Below are positions 9,248-17,211 of a DNA stretch of 45,753 bases, one piece after another (the first letter of the stretch is position 1; each line of letters starts with the position of its first letter). Source of the DNA: Verrucomicrobiia bacterium (GTDB taxonomy: Bacteria; Verrucomicrobiota; Verrucomicrobiia; Limisphaerales; UBA8199); contig DASYZB010000116.1 of the NCBI GenBank assembly GCA_035946615.1, forward strand, positions 80,545-126,297, read 5' to 3'. Made by a program: the position numbers and the translations under genes. The notes under the pieces were generated by a model. That model had not been told where the DNA came from. It did no database searches and saw nothing but the letters and a program-made list of their open reading frames with translations.

Positions 9248-11473
9248 TCACCGGCGCCCGCCGCCGCTGCCATGTCCGCCTCCACCACCGCCCACGGCAT
9301 GAGCGCCGCCCCCGCCCATTCGTCCTCCACGGCCGCCGAAACCCCGATGCGGGAAGATGGAGGCGGTGGGCCAACTCGGGGCCAGAGGCCATGTCGTAGC
9401 GACGGTCGGCCAGCTTCGGGCCAGTGGCCAACTCGGCGCCAGGGGCCAGCTACGCAGAGAAGGCCAAATCCCCGCCGCCGCATAGTTCGGCAAGTTCGGC
9501 AGGAAAGGGCCTCCGGGAAGAAACGGGGCGCCGGGTAAAAATGCGAAGCCCGGGCTTTGGAAGGAACCAGCAAATCGGTTCAAGGGGACTGTTGGCGCGA
9601 ACCCAAACGGCGCGCGAGAGTTAAACGGGGATTGTTCTACCGGCATATAAGGGTTCAAACCTCCGTTCATACCGGGCCTGACTCCGGCAACGCCCCAAGG
9701 GGGAGCAGTTCCGGAAGCGGGGGAAGCCCCAACCGGCAGCCACGGGTTGCCGCCATTATTGGCTGGAGCAGAGACCCCAACGGGTCCCCAGGGCGCTCCA
9801 TTTCCTGAGGCAGGTTGTGCCCCAACCGGGAGCCAGGGGTACTTCCCGTTATTTGGAACCGAAGGAACGCCAGGTACGCCCCAGGCCGGCATCCCCGCCG
9901 CAGGGGCAAAACTCGCCCCCACGGGCGCCCAGGGCCCGTTAATAGGGGCAGGCGGCAGGCCACCCAGTACACCATGCCCCAGTTGCCTTGAGAAAGTCCC
10001 GCCCAAGATGCCGAACCCAAGCCCCGACATGGAGGCATCACTTTGCGAGCCGCGCCTTGGGAAGGATTGGGATGGGGCGCCTTCAAACGTTCCGGAGGAA
10101 ATCGGCTCACCTACGGGTGTAAATGCCCCCATCGAGAATTCAGATGGGCTGCTGCCCACCGACCCAAACGCCGCCCCAAAAGAGTTGGGCGCCTGGAAAC
10201 CTGCCGGCAGCCAGGGGCCTGCGCCCGCAGAAGCCACTTGAGCGCCGTGGTCCTCAAATGAGCCACTTTGCGCAAATGCCATGGAAGTGTCCGGCTGATC
10301 GACCACGGCCACTTGGGGAATGGGGTAGGGCGTGTGTTGTTGAACGCGTTGCAGGCCGATTCCTCTATCGACCAGGCGATGCTTCGAATCTATTCGGAAA
10401 TGATTTCCAACCGTGGTCGCCGCCACGAGATTTTCAGAGCGCGACGGTTCGACGCGGTGTTCCCTCACGTTCCCATCGAGGAAATGATCAAAATCGACGA
10501 AGGTGAAGTCCGATGCGCTCAGCCCGAATCCATTGTCAGGCCCGACTGGCGCGCCATGGAAAGTAAACCCACTGTGCTCGTTGAAACCCGAGTCGGGGGG
10601 CAAGGGCGCCCAACCGCAGTATTGGGAATTATCCCGCCAGCACACCCAGGCCGGAGCCCACGTGCTGCCCGGCTGCCATAGCCAACCATACCCGGGGTCG
10701 CGCCACCAACGTCCATAATGAAACGGACCCCCGCCCCAGGGATAGCCCGATTGCCAGTACCAGCCGCAATCCGACCAACGCCATCGGCCATCATCACAAT
10801 AGGGCTGCCAGCCTGGATTCGTTGCGACGAACGGCTGCCAGCACCAGCCATAGCTTGGAACCTCGTACCATTGGCCATAAGGCGCCAGGCCATTATAGAA
10901 ATCCTCAGGGCTCATCATCGGCGCCCCGGGCGGCGGCCCCGCTACATAAGTCCCCGGTGGAGGTATGTTCGTGCCCGAGAAATAAGCCGGGCCTCTATTG
11001 GCCCATTGTGGCCCTGATGGCGCGGCTGGAGTAATGGGCCGATGCTGGATTAAAGCTGTCAAAACGGGTTGCGACACGCCCACGTCGCGCAAGGTGACGA
11101 TTTGTTCTGCCGTGATCGGAAATGACTCGGGCTTTCTTTGAATATAAGCCAGGATGACTTGGTTGCCGATTCCGGCCTTGGTCAATCGGACGATTTCCGC
11201 CAGTTCATGCGGCAAGTAAATCCTGGCCGGCAGCGGGTGGCTGGCAGGAGCGCTGAGGGTTGTATCGGATTCGCCTTTTGTTGCGTCAGAGGGATTGCTC
11301 GCCTGATTGTCGGAGCCAGTGGAAGACCGGGTGGTTTGGGTGGCGGCATCAGATTGAACCAAATCCGGCGGTTGCCCGCTATTTCTTCTCTCGGGTACAT
11401 CTTTTGCCCACGCACCGCAGAGGGCCAGCGTTACCACTGCCGTTAGGAGCTTCTTTCGAATTGCCGCGCTCAT
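9248..11473 (-). CDS. Large exported Trp/Tyr/Pro/Gly-rich repeat protein (DUF6600-like region)
   Basis: 741 residues. ATG 11473 is chosen because it begins a signal peptide (MSAAIRKKLLTAVVTLALCG, then Ala-Trp-Ala). Order of parts: a Ser/Thr-rich linker; a short helical domain near residues 79-143 (LPHELAEIVRLTKAGIGNQV); an aromatic segment near 185-300 with repeats of the type Tyr-Gly-x-Trp and Gly-Trp-x-x-Tyr/Trp (YGQWYEVPSYGWCWQP, GRWWRDPGYGWLWQPG), resembling DUF6600 surface proteins; a Ser/Gly-rich region; a C-terminal array of about 25-residue units with Pro-Trp-x-Pro-Val-Gly cores; Trp-Pro-Leu-Ala-Pro-Ser repeats; and a Gly/His-rich tail. Probably periplasmic or cell-surface. The biochemical role is unknown. 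Convergent with hflC. Confidence 0.8.
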   Translation of the reverse strand: MSAAIRKKLLTAVVTLALCGAWAKDVPERRNSGQPPDLVQSDAATQTTRSSTGSDNQASNPSDATKGESDTTLSAPASHPLPARIYLPHELAEIVRLTKAGIGNQVILAYIQRKPESFPITAEQIVTLRDVGVSQPVLTALIQHRPITPAAPSGPQWANRGPAYFSGTNIPPPGTYVAGPPPGAPMMSPEDFYNGLAPYGQWYEVPSYGWCWQPFVATNPGWQPYCDDGRWRWSDCGWYWQSGYPWGGGPFHYGRWWRDPGYGWLWQPGSTWAPAWVCWRDNSQYCGWAPLPPDSGFNEHSGFTFHGAPVGPDNGFGLSASDFTFVDFDHFLDGNVREHRVEPSRSENLVAATTVGNHFRIDSKHRLVDRGIGLQRVQQHTPYPIPQVAVVDQPDTSMAFAQSGSFEDHGAQVASAGAGPWLPAGFQAPNSFGAAFGSVGSSPSEFSMGAFTPVGEPISSGTFEGAPSQSFPRRGSQSDASMSGLGFGILGGTFSRQLGHGVLGGLPPAPINGPWAPVGASFAPAAGMPAWGVPGVPSVPNNGKYPWLPVGAQPASGNGAPWGPVGVSAPANNGGNPWLPVGASPASGTAPPWGVAGVRPGMNGGLNPYMPVEQSPFNSRAPFGFAPTVPLNRFAGSFQSPGFAFLPGAPFLPGGPFLPNLPNYAAAGIWPSLRSWPLAPSWPLARSWPTVATTWPLAPSWPTASIFPHRGFGGRGGRMGGGGAHAVGGGGGGHGSGGGRR

Positions 11474-11570
11474 GAAGCAAAGGCGCTTTGTTATTCCTGG
11501 CAAACAGGCTAGGTCGATTCGCTCGCCCAATCAAATGGGGTAAATCCCAGGGGGCCCTTTCAGCCGGAAC

Positions 11571-11634
11571 TCTCCCTCTACTCTTCGCGGGGGGCGGGAA
11601 GGAGCCGTGGAGAGGGCTCCCTCTTTTGTAGTCC
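11571..11634. repeat. Dispersed GC-rich intergenic repeat (copy 1), ends in GTAGTCCA
   Basis: Begins TCTCCCTCTACTCTTCG and ends GGAGAGGGCTCCCTCTTTTG followed by TAGTCCA. A second relative with the same order of blocks lies at 30205-30264. The CCCTC and GAGGG arms can pair. It sits in the 192-bp space between the Trp-rich gene and the isomerase-like gene. Confidence 0.5.
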
Positions 11635-11665
11635 ATTCCACCGTCCTCCCAGTAACTGGAAGGCC

Positions 11666-12568
11666 TCAGCTACTTAAGATTCGATCAAACCGTTGGACCA
11701 AATCCCGCAGGCCCTCTGGAGTGTCCCCGCCCGGTTGCTCGGTCATGGCCCAGCCGTGGTAGCCGATATCGTCCAGGGCCTTCATCACCGCCGGCCAATC
11801 GTCATCGCCCTCAAGCAGCTTAACGTCGAAACCCTTCCAAAGGCCTTCGTTGTCCCGCCTCTTGCGGCTGAACTCTTTAATATGGAGCTTCTGAATCCGC
11901 TTGCCCAGAATGCGAATCCACTGCTCGGGCCAGCCGTAATTGATGACGTTGCCCACATCGAAATGCCAGCCTATCGCAGGACTATTGAATTCATCAACGT
12001 AACGGGCTGCCTCGAGGGGGCTGAGCAAAAACTGGTTCCAAACGTTTTCGCACGCTATCTTGACGCCCAATTCCTCCGCCAACGGAAGCGCCTTGCGAAT
12101 CTCAGCCTGGGAACGGGTATAGGCATCGCCGTAGCTGACTTGCTTATTCACCACCGCCGGCACCAGCAACACAGAGGTGGCGCCGTAACGCTTCGCATCC
12201 CGCAAGGTCTGCTGGAGCGCTGCCACCCCTTCGGCGCGCACTTTGGGGTCCGGATGCGACAGGGGCTTGGACCAATGATAAACACCGCACACGCTGGGAA
12301 TGACCAGGCCCGTGGCGTCTCGCGCTCGGAGCACCTCTTCCTGGTCCATGTGGCTGTTCATCTCAGCGCCTTCGTAGCCGGCCGTCTTCACCGCCTGCAT
12401 CTTCTCGAGGACACTGCCCTTCACGCCGAGCGTGCCCCACATAATCGCCTTGTGGATCGGGCGCTTAGCGGGTTGGTTTTCCTGCGGCTGCGCTGAGAGC
12501 AGGGTTGGCGAAACCGCAGCCAGGGCCACCGCCTGGGCGCTGGTATTTAGAAAAGCGCGCCGGTTCAT
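11666..12568 (-). CDS. Tat-exported sugar phosphate isomerase/epimerase-like TIM-barrel protein
   Basis: 300 residues. The N-terminus MNRRAFLNTSAQAVALAAVS is a twin-arginine signal followed by an Ala-Gln-type cleavage region. The body is an AP-endonuclease-2/xylose isomerase-like TIM barrel. Candidate metal ligands are visible in order: Glu in ACENVWNQF, Asp/His in GWHFDVGNVINYG, HIKEFSRK, and Glu in AMTEQPGGD. Proteins of this type act on sugars or sugar acids, often beside Gfo/Idh dehydrogenases. It lies 28 bp downstream of a Tat-exported Gfo/Idh/MocA protein in the same direction, so the two are probably one operon with one exported pathway. Substrate unknown. Confidence 0.85.
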   Translation of the reverse strand: MNRRAFLNTSAQAVALAAVSPTLLSAQPQENQPAKRPIHKAIMWGTLGVKGSVLEKMQAVKTAGYEGAEMNSHMDQEEVLRARDATGLVIPSVCGVYHWSKPLSHPDPKVRAEGVAALQQTLRDAKRYGATSVLLVPAVVNKQVSYGDAYTRSQAEIRKALPLAEELGVKIACENVWNQFLLSPLEAARYVDEFNSPAIGWHFDVGNVINYGWPEQWIRILGKRIQKLHIKEFSRKRRDNEGLWKGFDVKLLEGDDDWPAVMKALDDIGYHGWAMTEQPGGDTPEGLRDLVQRFDRILSS

Positions 12569-12596
12569 AAGAGGCCCTTTGCTTTTGCGGATTGAT

Positions 12597-13898
12597 TCAA
12601 ACCAGCTTCGTTACGCCCGGCATCGCCATCGGGGCAATATCCAGGTTCATTTTCCAATCCGGGTTGTCGGGAACGATCTTTTCCTGCGAATTCAGGGCCT
12701 CTTCCCAGGTCACTTCCTGGCCGGTGTAAGCGGCCATCCGGCCCATCAACCCCATCAGAGTGCTTTGTGCCATCCGGTGGCCGTCATTGATGGGTTTGCC
12801 GTTGCGAATGCTGGCGAACAATTCGTTGTGCTCGATCTGATACATATCGACCTTGGGCCCGGTGTCATGATAACGCCACTTCTCTTTGCCCTTGATGGTC
12901 GGGGCCTGCCAGCCCGAATGGCCAATTCCATCAGCCCCCATGAGGTAGTCCGAATTATCGGAGTAGGTATCGCCGATCTGGCGCTGACCGACAAAACCGC
13001 GAACATCATTGGGGAATTCATAAACCACAAACATGTGATCGAAGATATTCCCCTGGTTGTTGGGCGTTTGGCGCCCGCCGACAGCCACCGCTTTGATAGG
13101 CGGTTCGTCCTTGAGCGCCCACGCCACTTTATCAACGCTGTGACAGGCCTGCTCGACGTAGCCGTCTCCCGAAAGCCACACGAAATTATACCAGTTGCGC
13201 AACTGCCATTCCAGGTCGCCCATGCCCGAAGGCCGTTCGCTGGCGGGGGGCATCGGCCTGACGCGCCCGGCATAGTACGTGGCATAGATTGCGCGGACAT
13301 CCCCAATGGCGCCCTCGTGAATGCGTTTGTAAAACTCCCGGCGCGGAGTATCGTACCGCCAGCAAAAGCCCGCCACCAATGAAAGCTTCTTCTTTTGGGC
13401 AGCTTTGACCGACTCCATTACCGAGCGCACGCCCACCGCATCGGTGGCCATCGGTTTTTCGCAAAAGACGTGCTTGCCCGCGTCGATGGCGGCCTTCAAA
13501 TGCGTCGGACGGAACCCCGGCGGTGTGGCCAGCAAGACCACATCCACGCCGCTGTCGATGAGCTTTTGATAGGCGTCCAGGCCCACAAAACTCTTTTCCG
13601 GGGTTACCTTCACCTTTTCCCCGCACTGCTCCTGAAGGCTTTTGAGGCTCTTCTGAAGCTGGTCTTCAAAGGCATCGGCCATGGCGACCAGGGCCACATT
13701 CTCATCCGCATGCAGCGCCTGGTTCGCCGCACCGGTGCCCCGTCCGCCGCACCCAATCAGCCCGATCCTGAGGGTGTCCTTGGTTTGACCAAAGAGCGGC
13801 CCCGGCAGCATGGCCGGCGCGGCCAATGCCCCGCCGACGATGGCGGATGTTTTTAGAAAATCGCGACGGGTGGTGAGGGTACTGGACGGCGTTTTCAT
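12597..13898 (-). CDS. Tat-exported Gfo/Idh/MocA family oxidoreductase
   Basis: 433 residues from ATG 13898; the open frame further upstream does not look coding and covers a dispersed repeat. The N-terminus has the Tat motif TTRRDFLKTSAIVGGALAAP, then a Rossmann fold with RIGLIGCGGRGTGAANQAL (NAD(P)-binding glycines) and the family hallmark FCEKPMATDAVGV, whose Glu-Lys-Pro is diagnostic. The C-terminal domain carries VEQACHSVDKVAWAL, with the His/Asp/Lys region of the active site. Exported members often keep the nucleotide tightly bound, as in glycosidase-type Gfo/Idh proteins, so it could act as a redox-assisted hydrolase or epimerase. First gene of the operon with the isomerase-like gene. 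Confidence 0.88.
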   Translation of the reverse strand: MKTPSSTLTTRRDFLKTSAIVGGALAAPAMLPGPLFGQTKDTLRIGLIGCGGRGTGAANQALHADENVALVAMADAFEDQLQKSLKSLQEQCGEKVKVTPEKSFVGLDAYQKLIDSGVDVVLLATPPGFRPTHLKAAIDAGKHVFCEKPMATDAVGVRSVMESVKAAQKKKLSLVAGFCWRYDTPRREFYKRIHEGAIGDVRAIYATYYAGRVRPMPPASERPSGMGDLEWQLRNWYNFVWLSGDGYVEQACHSVDKVAWALKDEPPIKAVAVGGRQTPNNQGNIFDHMFVVYEFPNDVRGFVGQRQIGDTYSDNSDYLMGADGIGHSGWQAPTIKGKEKWRYHDTGPKVDMYQIEHNELFASIRNGKPINDGHRMAQSTLMGLMGRMAAYTGQEVTWEEALNSQEKIVPDNPDWKMNLDIAPMAMPGVTKLV

Positions 13899-14033
13899 AA
13901 TGCGAGATATGTGAAAGGGATATTGAACCCGCACAGCGCGCTTTGCAAATCTCAAATTGAGGCGTCTCAAATTGCGAATTGACGCGGAAGCAATGACAAA
14001 GCCGAAGCAACAAGCCGCCATTCCTGAGTGTAG

Positions 14034-14081
14034 GAGACGACGTAAGAAGCCTCTGATCAACGTGTCGGCTGGCCGCCCTTG
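14034..14081 (-). repeat. Dispersed 5'-region element (copy 1)
   Basis: 48 nt aligning with 23348-23396 at 40 of 49 positions including one gap. On the plus strand the conserved core runs from GACGACG through a CTCTGA block to GCTGGCCGCCCTTG. Both copies lie upstream of minus-strand genes in the same relative orientation, here 136 bp before the Gfo/Idh start. Confidence 0.6.
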
Positions 14082-14148
14082 AAGAATTTGAGGAATTTTT
14101 GTCTCTTGCACCCCGGCATTCAATCTGCTAAGTAAATCGTCGACCCAG

Positions 14149-14222
14149 GCGGGTGTGGTTCAGTGGTAGAATGCGGGCTTCCCAAGCCTGAGATGAGGGT
14201 TCGATTCCCTTCACCCGCTCCA
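14149..14222 (+). tRNA. tRNA-Gly (anticodon CCC)
   Basis: A complete cloverleaf can be drawn: acceptor GCGGGTG paired with CACCCGC, D-arm GTTC/GAAT, anticodon stem CGGGC/GCCTG with loop TTCCCAA (anticodon CCC, reading GGG), and T-arm GAGGG-TTCGATT-CCCTT. The discriminator is T and the 3' CCA is encoded. 74 nt, no intron. The next 150 bp contain no gene. Confidence 0.95.
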
Positions 14223-14340
14223 ATGATAATCAATGACTTACGAAGCTGTGCAGTAAAAGTGCAGTAAACCTTCCCTCCTTCCCGATGCCCCTTTAGAGAT
14301 CGCAGTTTTTCAAAATTGCTCTTGTTTTCAGTCATCTTGT

Positions 14341-14368
14341 TGAGTAAAAATACTCAGTGTATTGAGTA
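14341..14368 (+). promoter_or_regulatory. Nested palindromic operator-like site directly before the DUF4143 ATPase
   Basis: Three hexamers alternate: TGAGTA, AAAA, TACTCA, GTGTAT, TGAGTA. The first pair and the second pair each form a perfect inverted repeat around the shared middle hexamer. The last hexamer ends 4 bp before the GTG start codon, so a bound protein or an RNA hairpin would block translation or transcription. Confidence 0.5.
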
Positions 14369-14372
14369 AATT

Positions 14373-15560
14373 GTGATACGCCAGGACCTCCACGGCGAAT
14401 TGGTAAAGCGGCTTAAAGAAAAGCGCCGCTTCATGCAGGTGCTGGCAGGGCCGCGCCAGGTCGGCAAGACCACGCTTGTCCGGCAGGTCATGGCCGCGTC
14501 CAAACTTCCAGGCCACTATGCATCCGCCGATGAACCGAGCTTGCGCGACCGTACTTGGCTTGAGCAGCAATGGGACATTGCGCGGCTCAAAGCCGGCGAG
14601 AGCAAAGCCGGCGCATTGCTGGTTTTGGACGAAATTCAAAAGGTTGCGGATTGGTCGCAGGCCGTGAAGTTGCTTTGGGACGCGGACACCCATTCGTGTG
14701 TTCCTCTCAAAGTGGTGTTGCTTGGCTCATCGCCATTGCTCATTCAAAGCGGACTGACTGAAAGTCTGGCGGGACGGTTCGAAATCATCGCTGCTCCGCA
14801 CTGGTCGTTCAACGAGATGCAAGAGGCGTTCGGCTGGAAACTCGAGGAATATGTTTTTTATGGGGCATATCCCGGCGCTGCCGAGTTGATTGAGCAGCCA
14901 GAGCGATGGCGGCGTTACATCCTGGACTCGTTGATCGAAACCACCATTTCACGTGACATCCTCCTCCTGACGCGGGTGGACAAGCCGGCGCTGTTGCGCC
15001 GCTTGTTTCAACTCGGTTGCGCCTATTCCGGCCAGATTCTCTCCTATCAGAAGATGCTGGGCCAATTGATGGACGCTGGGAACACGACCACCCTCGCGCA
15101 TTACCTCGAACTGCTGCGAGGCGCAGGGATGCTCGCCGGACTTTCCAAGTACGCTCACGGCCAGGTCCGCCAGCGCAGTTCCAGTCCCAAATTGCTGGTA
15201 AGGAACACCGCGTTGATGAGCGTCCAAGATTACCGCTCATTCAAAGAAGCCAGGCTGGACGGCGACCACTGGGGGCGGCTGGTTGAATCCTGCGTCGGCG
15301 CGCATTTGATTAATTCCAGCTATGGTAGCAACATCCAAGTGACCTACTGGCGTGAACGAAACCAAGAAGTGGATTTCGTCTTGCAGCAGGGCAAGACAAC
15401 CGTGTCCATTGAGGTCAAAAGCGGGGGCCGGCGCGAGGTGTTCCCCGGCATGGAAGCCTTTAGCCGACAATTTAAGCCCCACCGCCAACTGCAGGTGGGC
15501 GGACAGGGAATCCCCTTGGAAGAATTCCTTTCCCTGCCAGCCTCCCACTGGTTGCGTTAG
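14373..15560 (+). CDS. AAA+ ATPase with C-terminal DUF4143/PD-(D/E)XK-like domain
   Basis: 395 residues from GTG 14373. Walker A is GPRQVGKT (residues 26-33) and Walker B ALLVLDEIQ (about 80-88), followed by a sensor-like LGSSPLLI. The C-terminal half is the DUF4143 domain; its end, EVDFVLQQGKTTVSIEVKSG, has the Glu-x-Asp ... Glu-x-Lys spacing of a PD-(D/E)XK nuclease fold, as noted for this family. These ATPases are common orphan accessory genes in bacteria and archaea, with no settled function. The gene starts 150 bp after tRNA-Gly and immediately after a nested palindrome, which suggests tight, possibly self-controlled expression. A CRISPR relic follows within 100 bp. Confidence 0.85.
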   Translation: MIRQDLHGELVKRLKEKRRFMQVLAGPRQVGKTTLVRQVMAASKLPGHYASADEPSLRDRTWLEQQWDIARLKAGESKAGALLVLDEIQKVADWSQAVKLLWDADTHSCVPLKVVLLGSSPLLIQSGLTESLAGRFEIIAAPHWSFNEMQEAFGWKLEEYVFYGAYPGAAELIEQPERWRRYILDSLIETTISRDILLLTRVDKPALLRRLFQLGCAYSGQILSYQKMLGQLMDAGNTTTLAHYLELLRGAGMLAGLSKYAHGQVRQRSSSPKLLVRNTALMSVQDYRSFKEARLDGDHWGRLVESCVGAHLINSSYGSNIQVTYWRERNQEVDFVLQQGKTTVSIEVKSGGRREVFPGMEAFSRQFKPHRQLQVGGQGIPLEEFLSLPASHWLR

Positions 15561-15652
15561 AACAAAGCAAATCGCTCACGAACGAGTCCACGCGGGGGGG
15601 GGCGAATTCTCAGCCATTTCCCACCACTTCTTACCACCACAGAGCCTCCCTG

Positions 15653-15794
15653 GTGCGGCCCACACGCGTGGGGATGGTCCAGATGACGGGGCCGGGGACG
15701 GAGAGCGCGGCGCCGTGTTCCCCACACGCGTGGGGATGGTCCGCCGTGCAAGCGTCGCTCCGCAAGTGGCAAGGAGTGTTCCCCACATGGTTCC
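15653..15794 (+). CRISPR. Orphan three-repeat CRISPR relic, type I-E-like repeat
   Basis: The central repeat at 15715-15742 (28 nt) begins GTGTTCCCCACAC and ends GTGGGGATGGTCC, with a 6-bp CCCCAC/GTGGGG hairpin as in type I-E repeats. The copy at 15653-15680 differs only at positions 4-6. The copy at 15776-15794 keeps the first 12 nt, then breaks down. Start-to-start distances are 62 and 61 bp, leaving spacers of 34 and 33 nt, the normal period for type I-E. No cas gene lies in the window. The decayed last repeat suggests the distal end is on the right and any leader on the left. The rest of the 355-bp space (15561-15915) shows no gene. Confidence 0.75.
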
Positions 15795-15915
15795 AACAAC
15801 ATTCGTCCTTTCACGTGCTGAGGACAAAACGCCAGGCATTGCCTCCAGAGACCTCATTGGAACTTGGATTTCGATCTCGTTGCCATCGCCGTTCAACTGG
15901 CCTAAATAAAACGAC

Positions 15916-16854
15916 GTGAACCTCACCCAGCAAGAACTGGCCGGCCAAGCTGCCTCACTGGCGGCTCAAGGCGTGTACATCGGCACGTCTTCCTGGAAGT
16001 ACACCGGCTGGTGCGGGATGCTTTACGACCGCGCCCGATACGAATACCGGGGAAAATTTGCCGAAACCAGGTTCAAACGAGATTGCCTGTCCGAATACGC
16101 CGAGGTCTTCAAGACGGTCTGCGTCGATGCCGCCTATTACACCTTCCCCAGCCAGCAGTATCTCGAAGGTATGGTTAACCAGACGCCGGATGACTTCGTG
16201 TTTGGCTTAAAGGTCACCGACGCCATCACGATAAAGAAGTTCCCCAACCTGGACCGTTTTGGGCAGCAAGCCGGGAAACCCAACGCAAACTTCCTGAACG
16301 CAGACCTTTTCGTGAAGGCGTTTTTGAAGCCTTGCGAAACCGTCCGCTCAGGCATCGGACTGCTCATGTTCGAGTTTTCGCGCTTCTGGCCGACCGACTA
16401 TAAGCATGGCCGAGAGTTCCTCGCCGACCTGGATAAGTTTTTGGGCCAGCTTCCAAAAGGTTGGCCCTATGGCGTGGAGATGAGGAACCGGAACTGGCTC
16501 AGACCGGAGTATTTCGAGTGCCTCGCCCGACACCGGGTTGCGCACGTTTTCAACTCGTGGGACTCGATGCCTCCTGTCAGCGAACAGATGGCGTTGCCAG
16601 GGAGCCAAACCAACCCCGAGCTTGTCGCAGCCAGATTCCTGCTCAAGCCGGGTCGCAAGTACGAGGAGGCGGTGAAGGCGTTCAAGCCTTACGACAGCAT
16701 CAAGGAGGAGAACCCAGAGGCACGGGCGGCAGGTCGGACTTTGATCGCGGAGGGAAAGGCGGCTGGGCCGAAGCGCAGGACTTTTATCTTCGTTAACAAC
16801 CGGCTGGAAGGCAATGCAATTTCGACAATTGCTGCGATGGTTTCACCTGCTTGA
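15916..16854 (+). CDS. DUF72 (YecE-like) family protein
   Basis: 312 residues from GTG 15916. The fold is a predicted TIM barrel. Family marks include VYIGTSSWKYTGWCGMLY near the N-terminus, YAEVFKTVCVDAAYYTFPS, FVFGLKVTDAIT, and YGVEMRNRNWLRPEYF with the Glu-x-Arg ... Trp motif typical of DUF72. It is longer than E. coli YecE, with an extended C-terminal region ending in FIFVNNRLEGNAISTI, which matches the usual Asn-Asn motif at the end of the barrel. No biochemical role is established for the family. It stands alone between the CRISPR relic and a decayed repeat gene. Confidence 0.85.
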   Translation: MNLTQQELAGQAASLAAQGVYIGTSSWKYTGWCGMLYDRARYEYRGKFAETRFKRDCLSEYAEVFKTVCVDAAYYTFPSQQYLEGMVNQTPDDFVFGLKVTDAITIKKFPNLDRFGQQAGKPNANFLNADLFVKAFLKPCETVRSGIGLLMFEFSRFWPTDYKHGREFLADLDKFLGQLPKGWPYGVEMRNRNWLRPEYFECLARHRVAHVFNSWDSMPPVSEQMALPGSQTNPELVAARFLLKPGRKYEEAVKAFKPYDSIKEENPEARAAGRTLIAEGKAAGPKRRTFIFVNNRLEGNAISTIAAMVSPA

Positions 16855-16906
16855 CTGCTCCGGCCAGCGCCCAAATGGGCGCAAGCGGCCGTGCATTCGG
16901 CCGTGA

Positions 16907-17115
16907 CTAAGGCAGGAGCATATCCATCGCGAACACGGTTCCATGGTCGGCTGCTCCTCCATAGGCAGTAGCGCCGTAAAGCTTGCCATCCTTGCCCTGG
17001 ACAAGCCCCGCAAAAGGTTGAGCGCCGTTCGCCCCGCTGAACGAGAAAAGCGATATGACCGCGCCTGCGCCGGGGCGACTTTTCGAGCATCTTTCACCAT
17101 GGGTGAGGCAACCTT
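16907..17115 (-). pseudogene. Relic of a GloVer-type repeat protein (C-terminal fragment)
   Basis: On the minus strand one frame reads ISLFSFSGANGAQPFAGLVQ, then Gly-Lys-Asp-Gly-Lys-Leu-Tyr-Gly, ATAYGGAADHGTVFAMDMLL, Pro and a TAG stop at 16909-16907. This is one well-formed unit of the tandem repeat found in verrucomicrobial GloVer-containing exported proteins. Upstream the unit decays: the expected Lys-Val-x-Pro-Ala stretch appears in another frame and an in-frame TAA lies near 17115. There is no start codon or signal peptide, so this is a broken gene end. Confidence 0.6.
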
Positions 17116-17148
17116 AACGCCAACGGGCAGTGACTGTCAAGGCAAAAG

Positions 17149-17204
17149 CAACATCCAACATCCAACACCGTCCACTGACCGTCCACTGTTATCGCTGTTA
17201 TCGC
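17149..17204. repeat. Cluster of short tandem repeats before cysK
   Basis: Three small direct repeats follow each other: CAACATC units (17149-17167), CGTCCACTG twice (17169-17188) and TTATCGC twice (17189-17204). Together with the GloVer relic and the promoter below, this fills the 486-bp gap between the DUF72 gene and cysK. Confidence 0.45.
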
Positions 17205-17211
17205 ACCCTCC

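Noticed and set aside
12432-13382. 316-codon plus-strand frame
   Set aside because: Antisense to the Gfo/Idh and isomerase genes, whose signal peptides and motifs are unmistakable.
14120-14335. 71-codon minus-strand frame containing EGNRTLISGLGSPHSTT
   Set aside because: This is the well-known false protein obtained by translating the reverse strand of a tRNA gene; it covers tRNA-Gly at 14149-14222.
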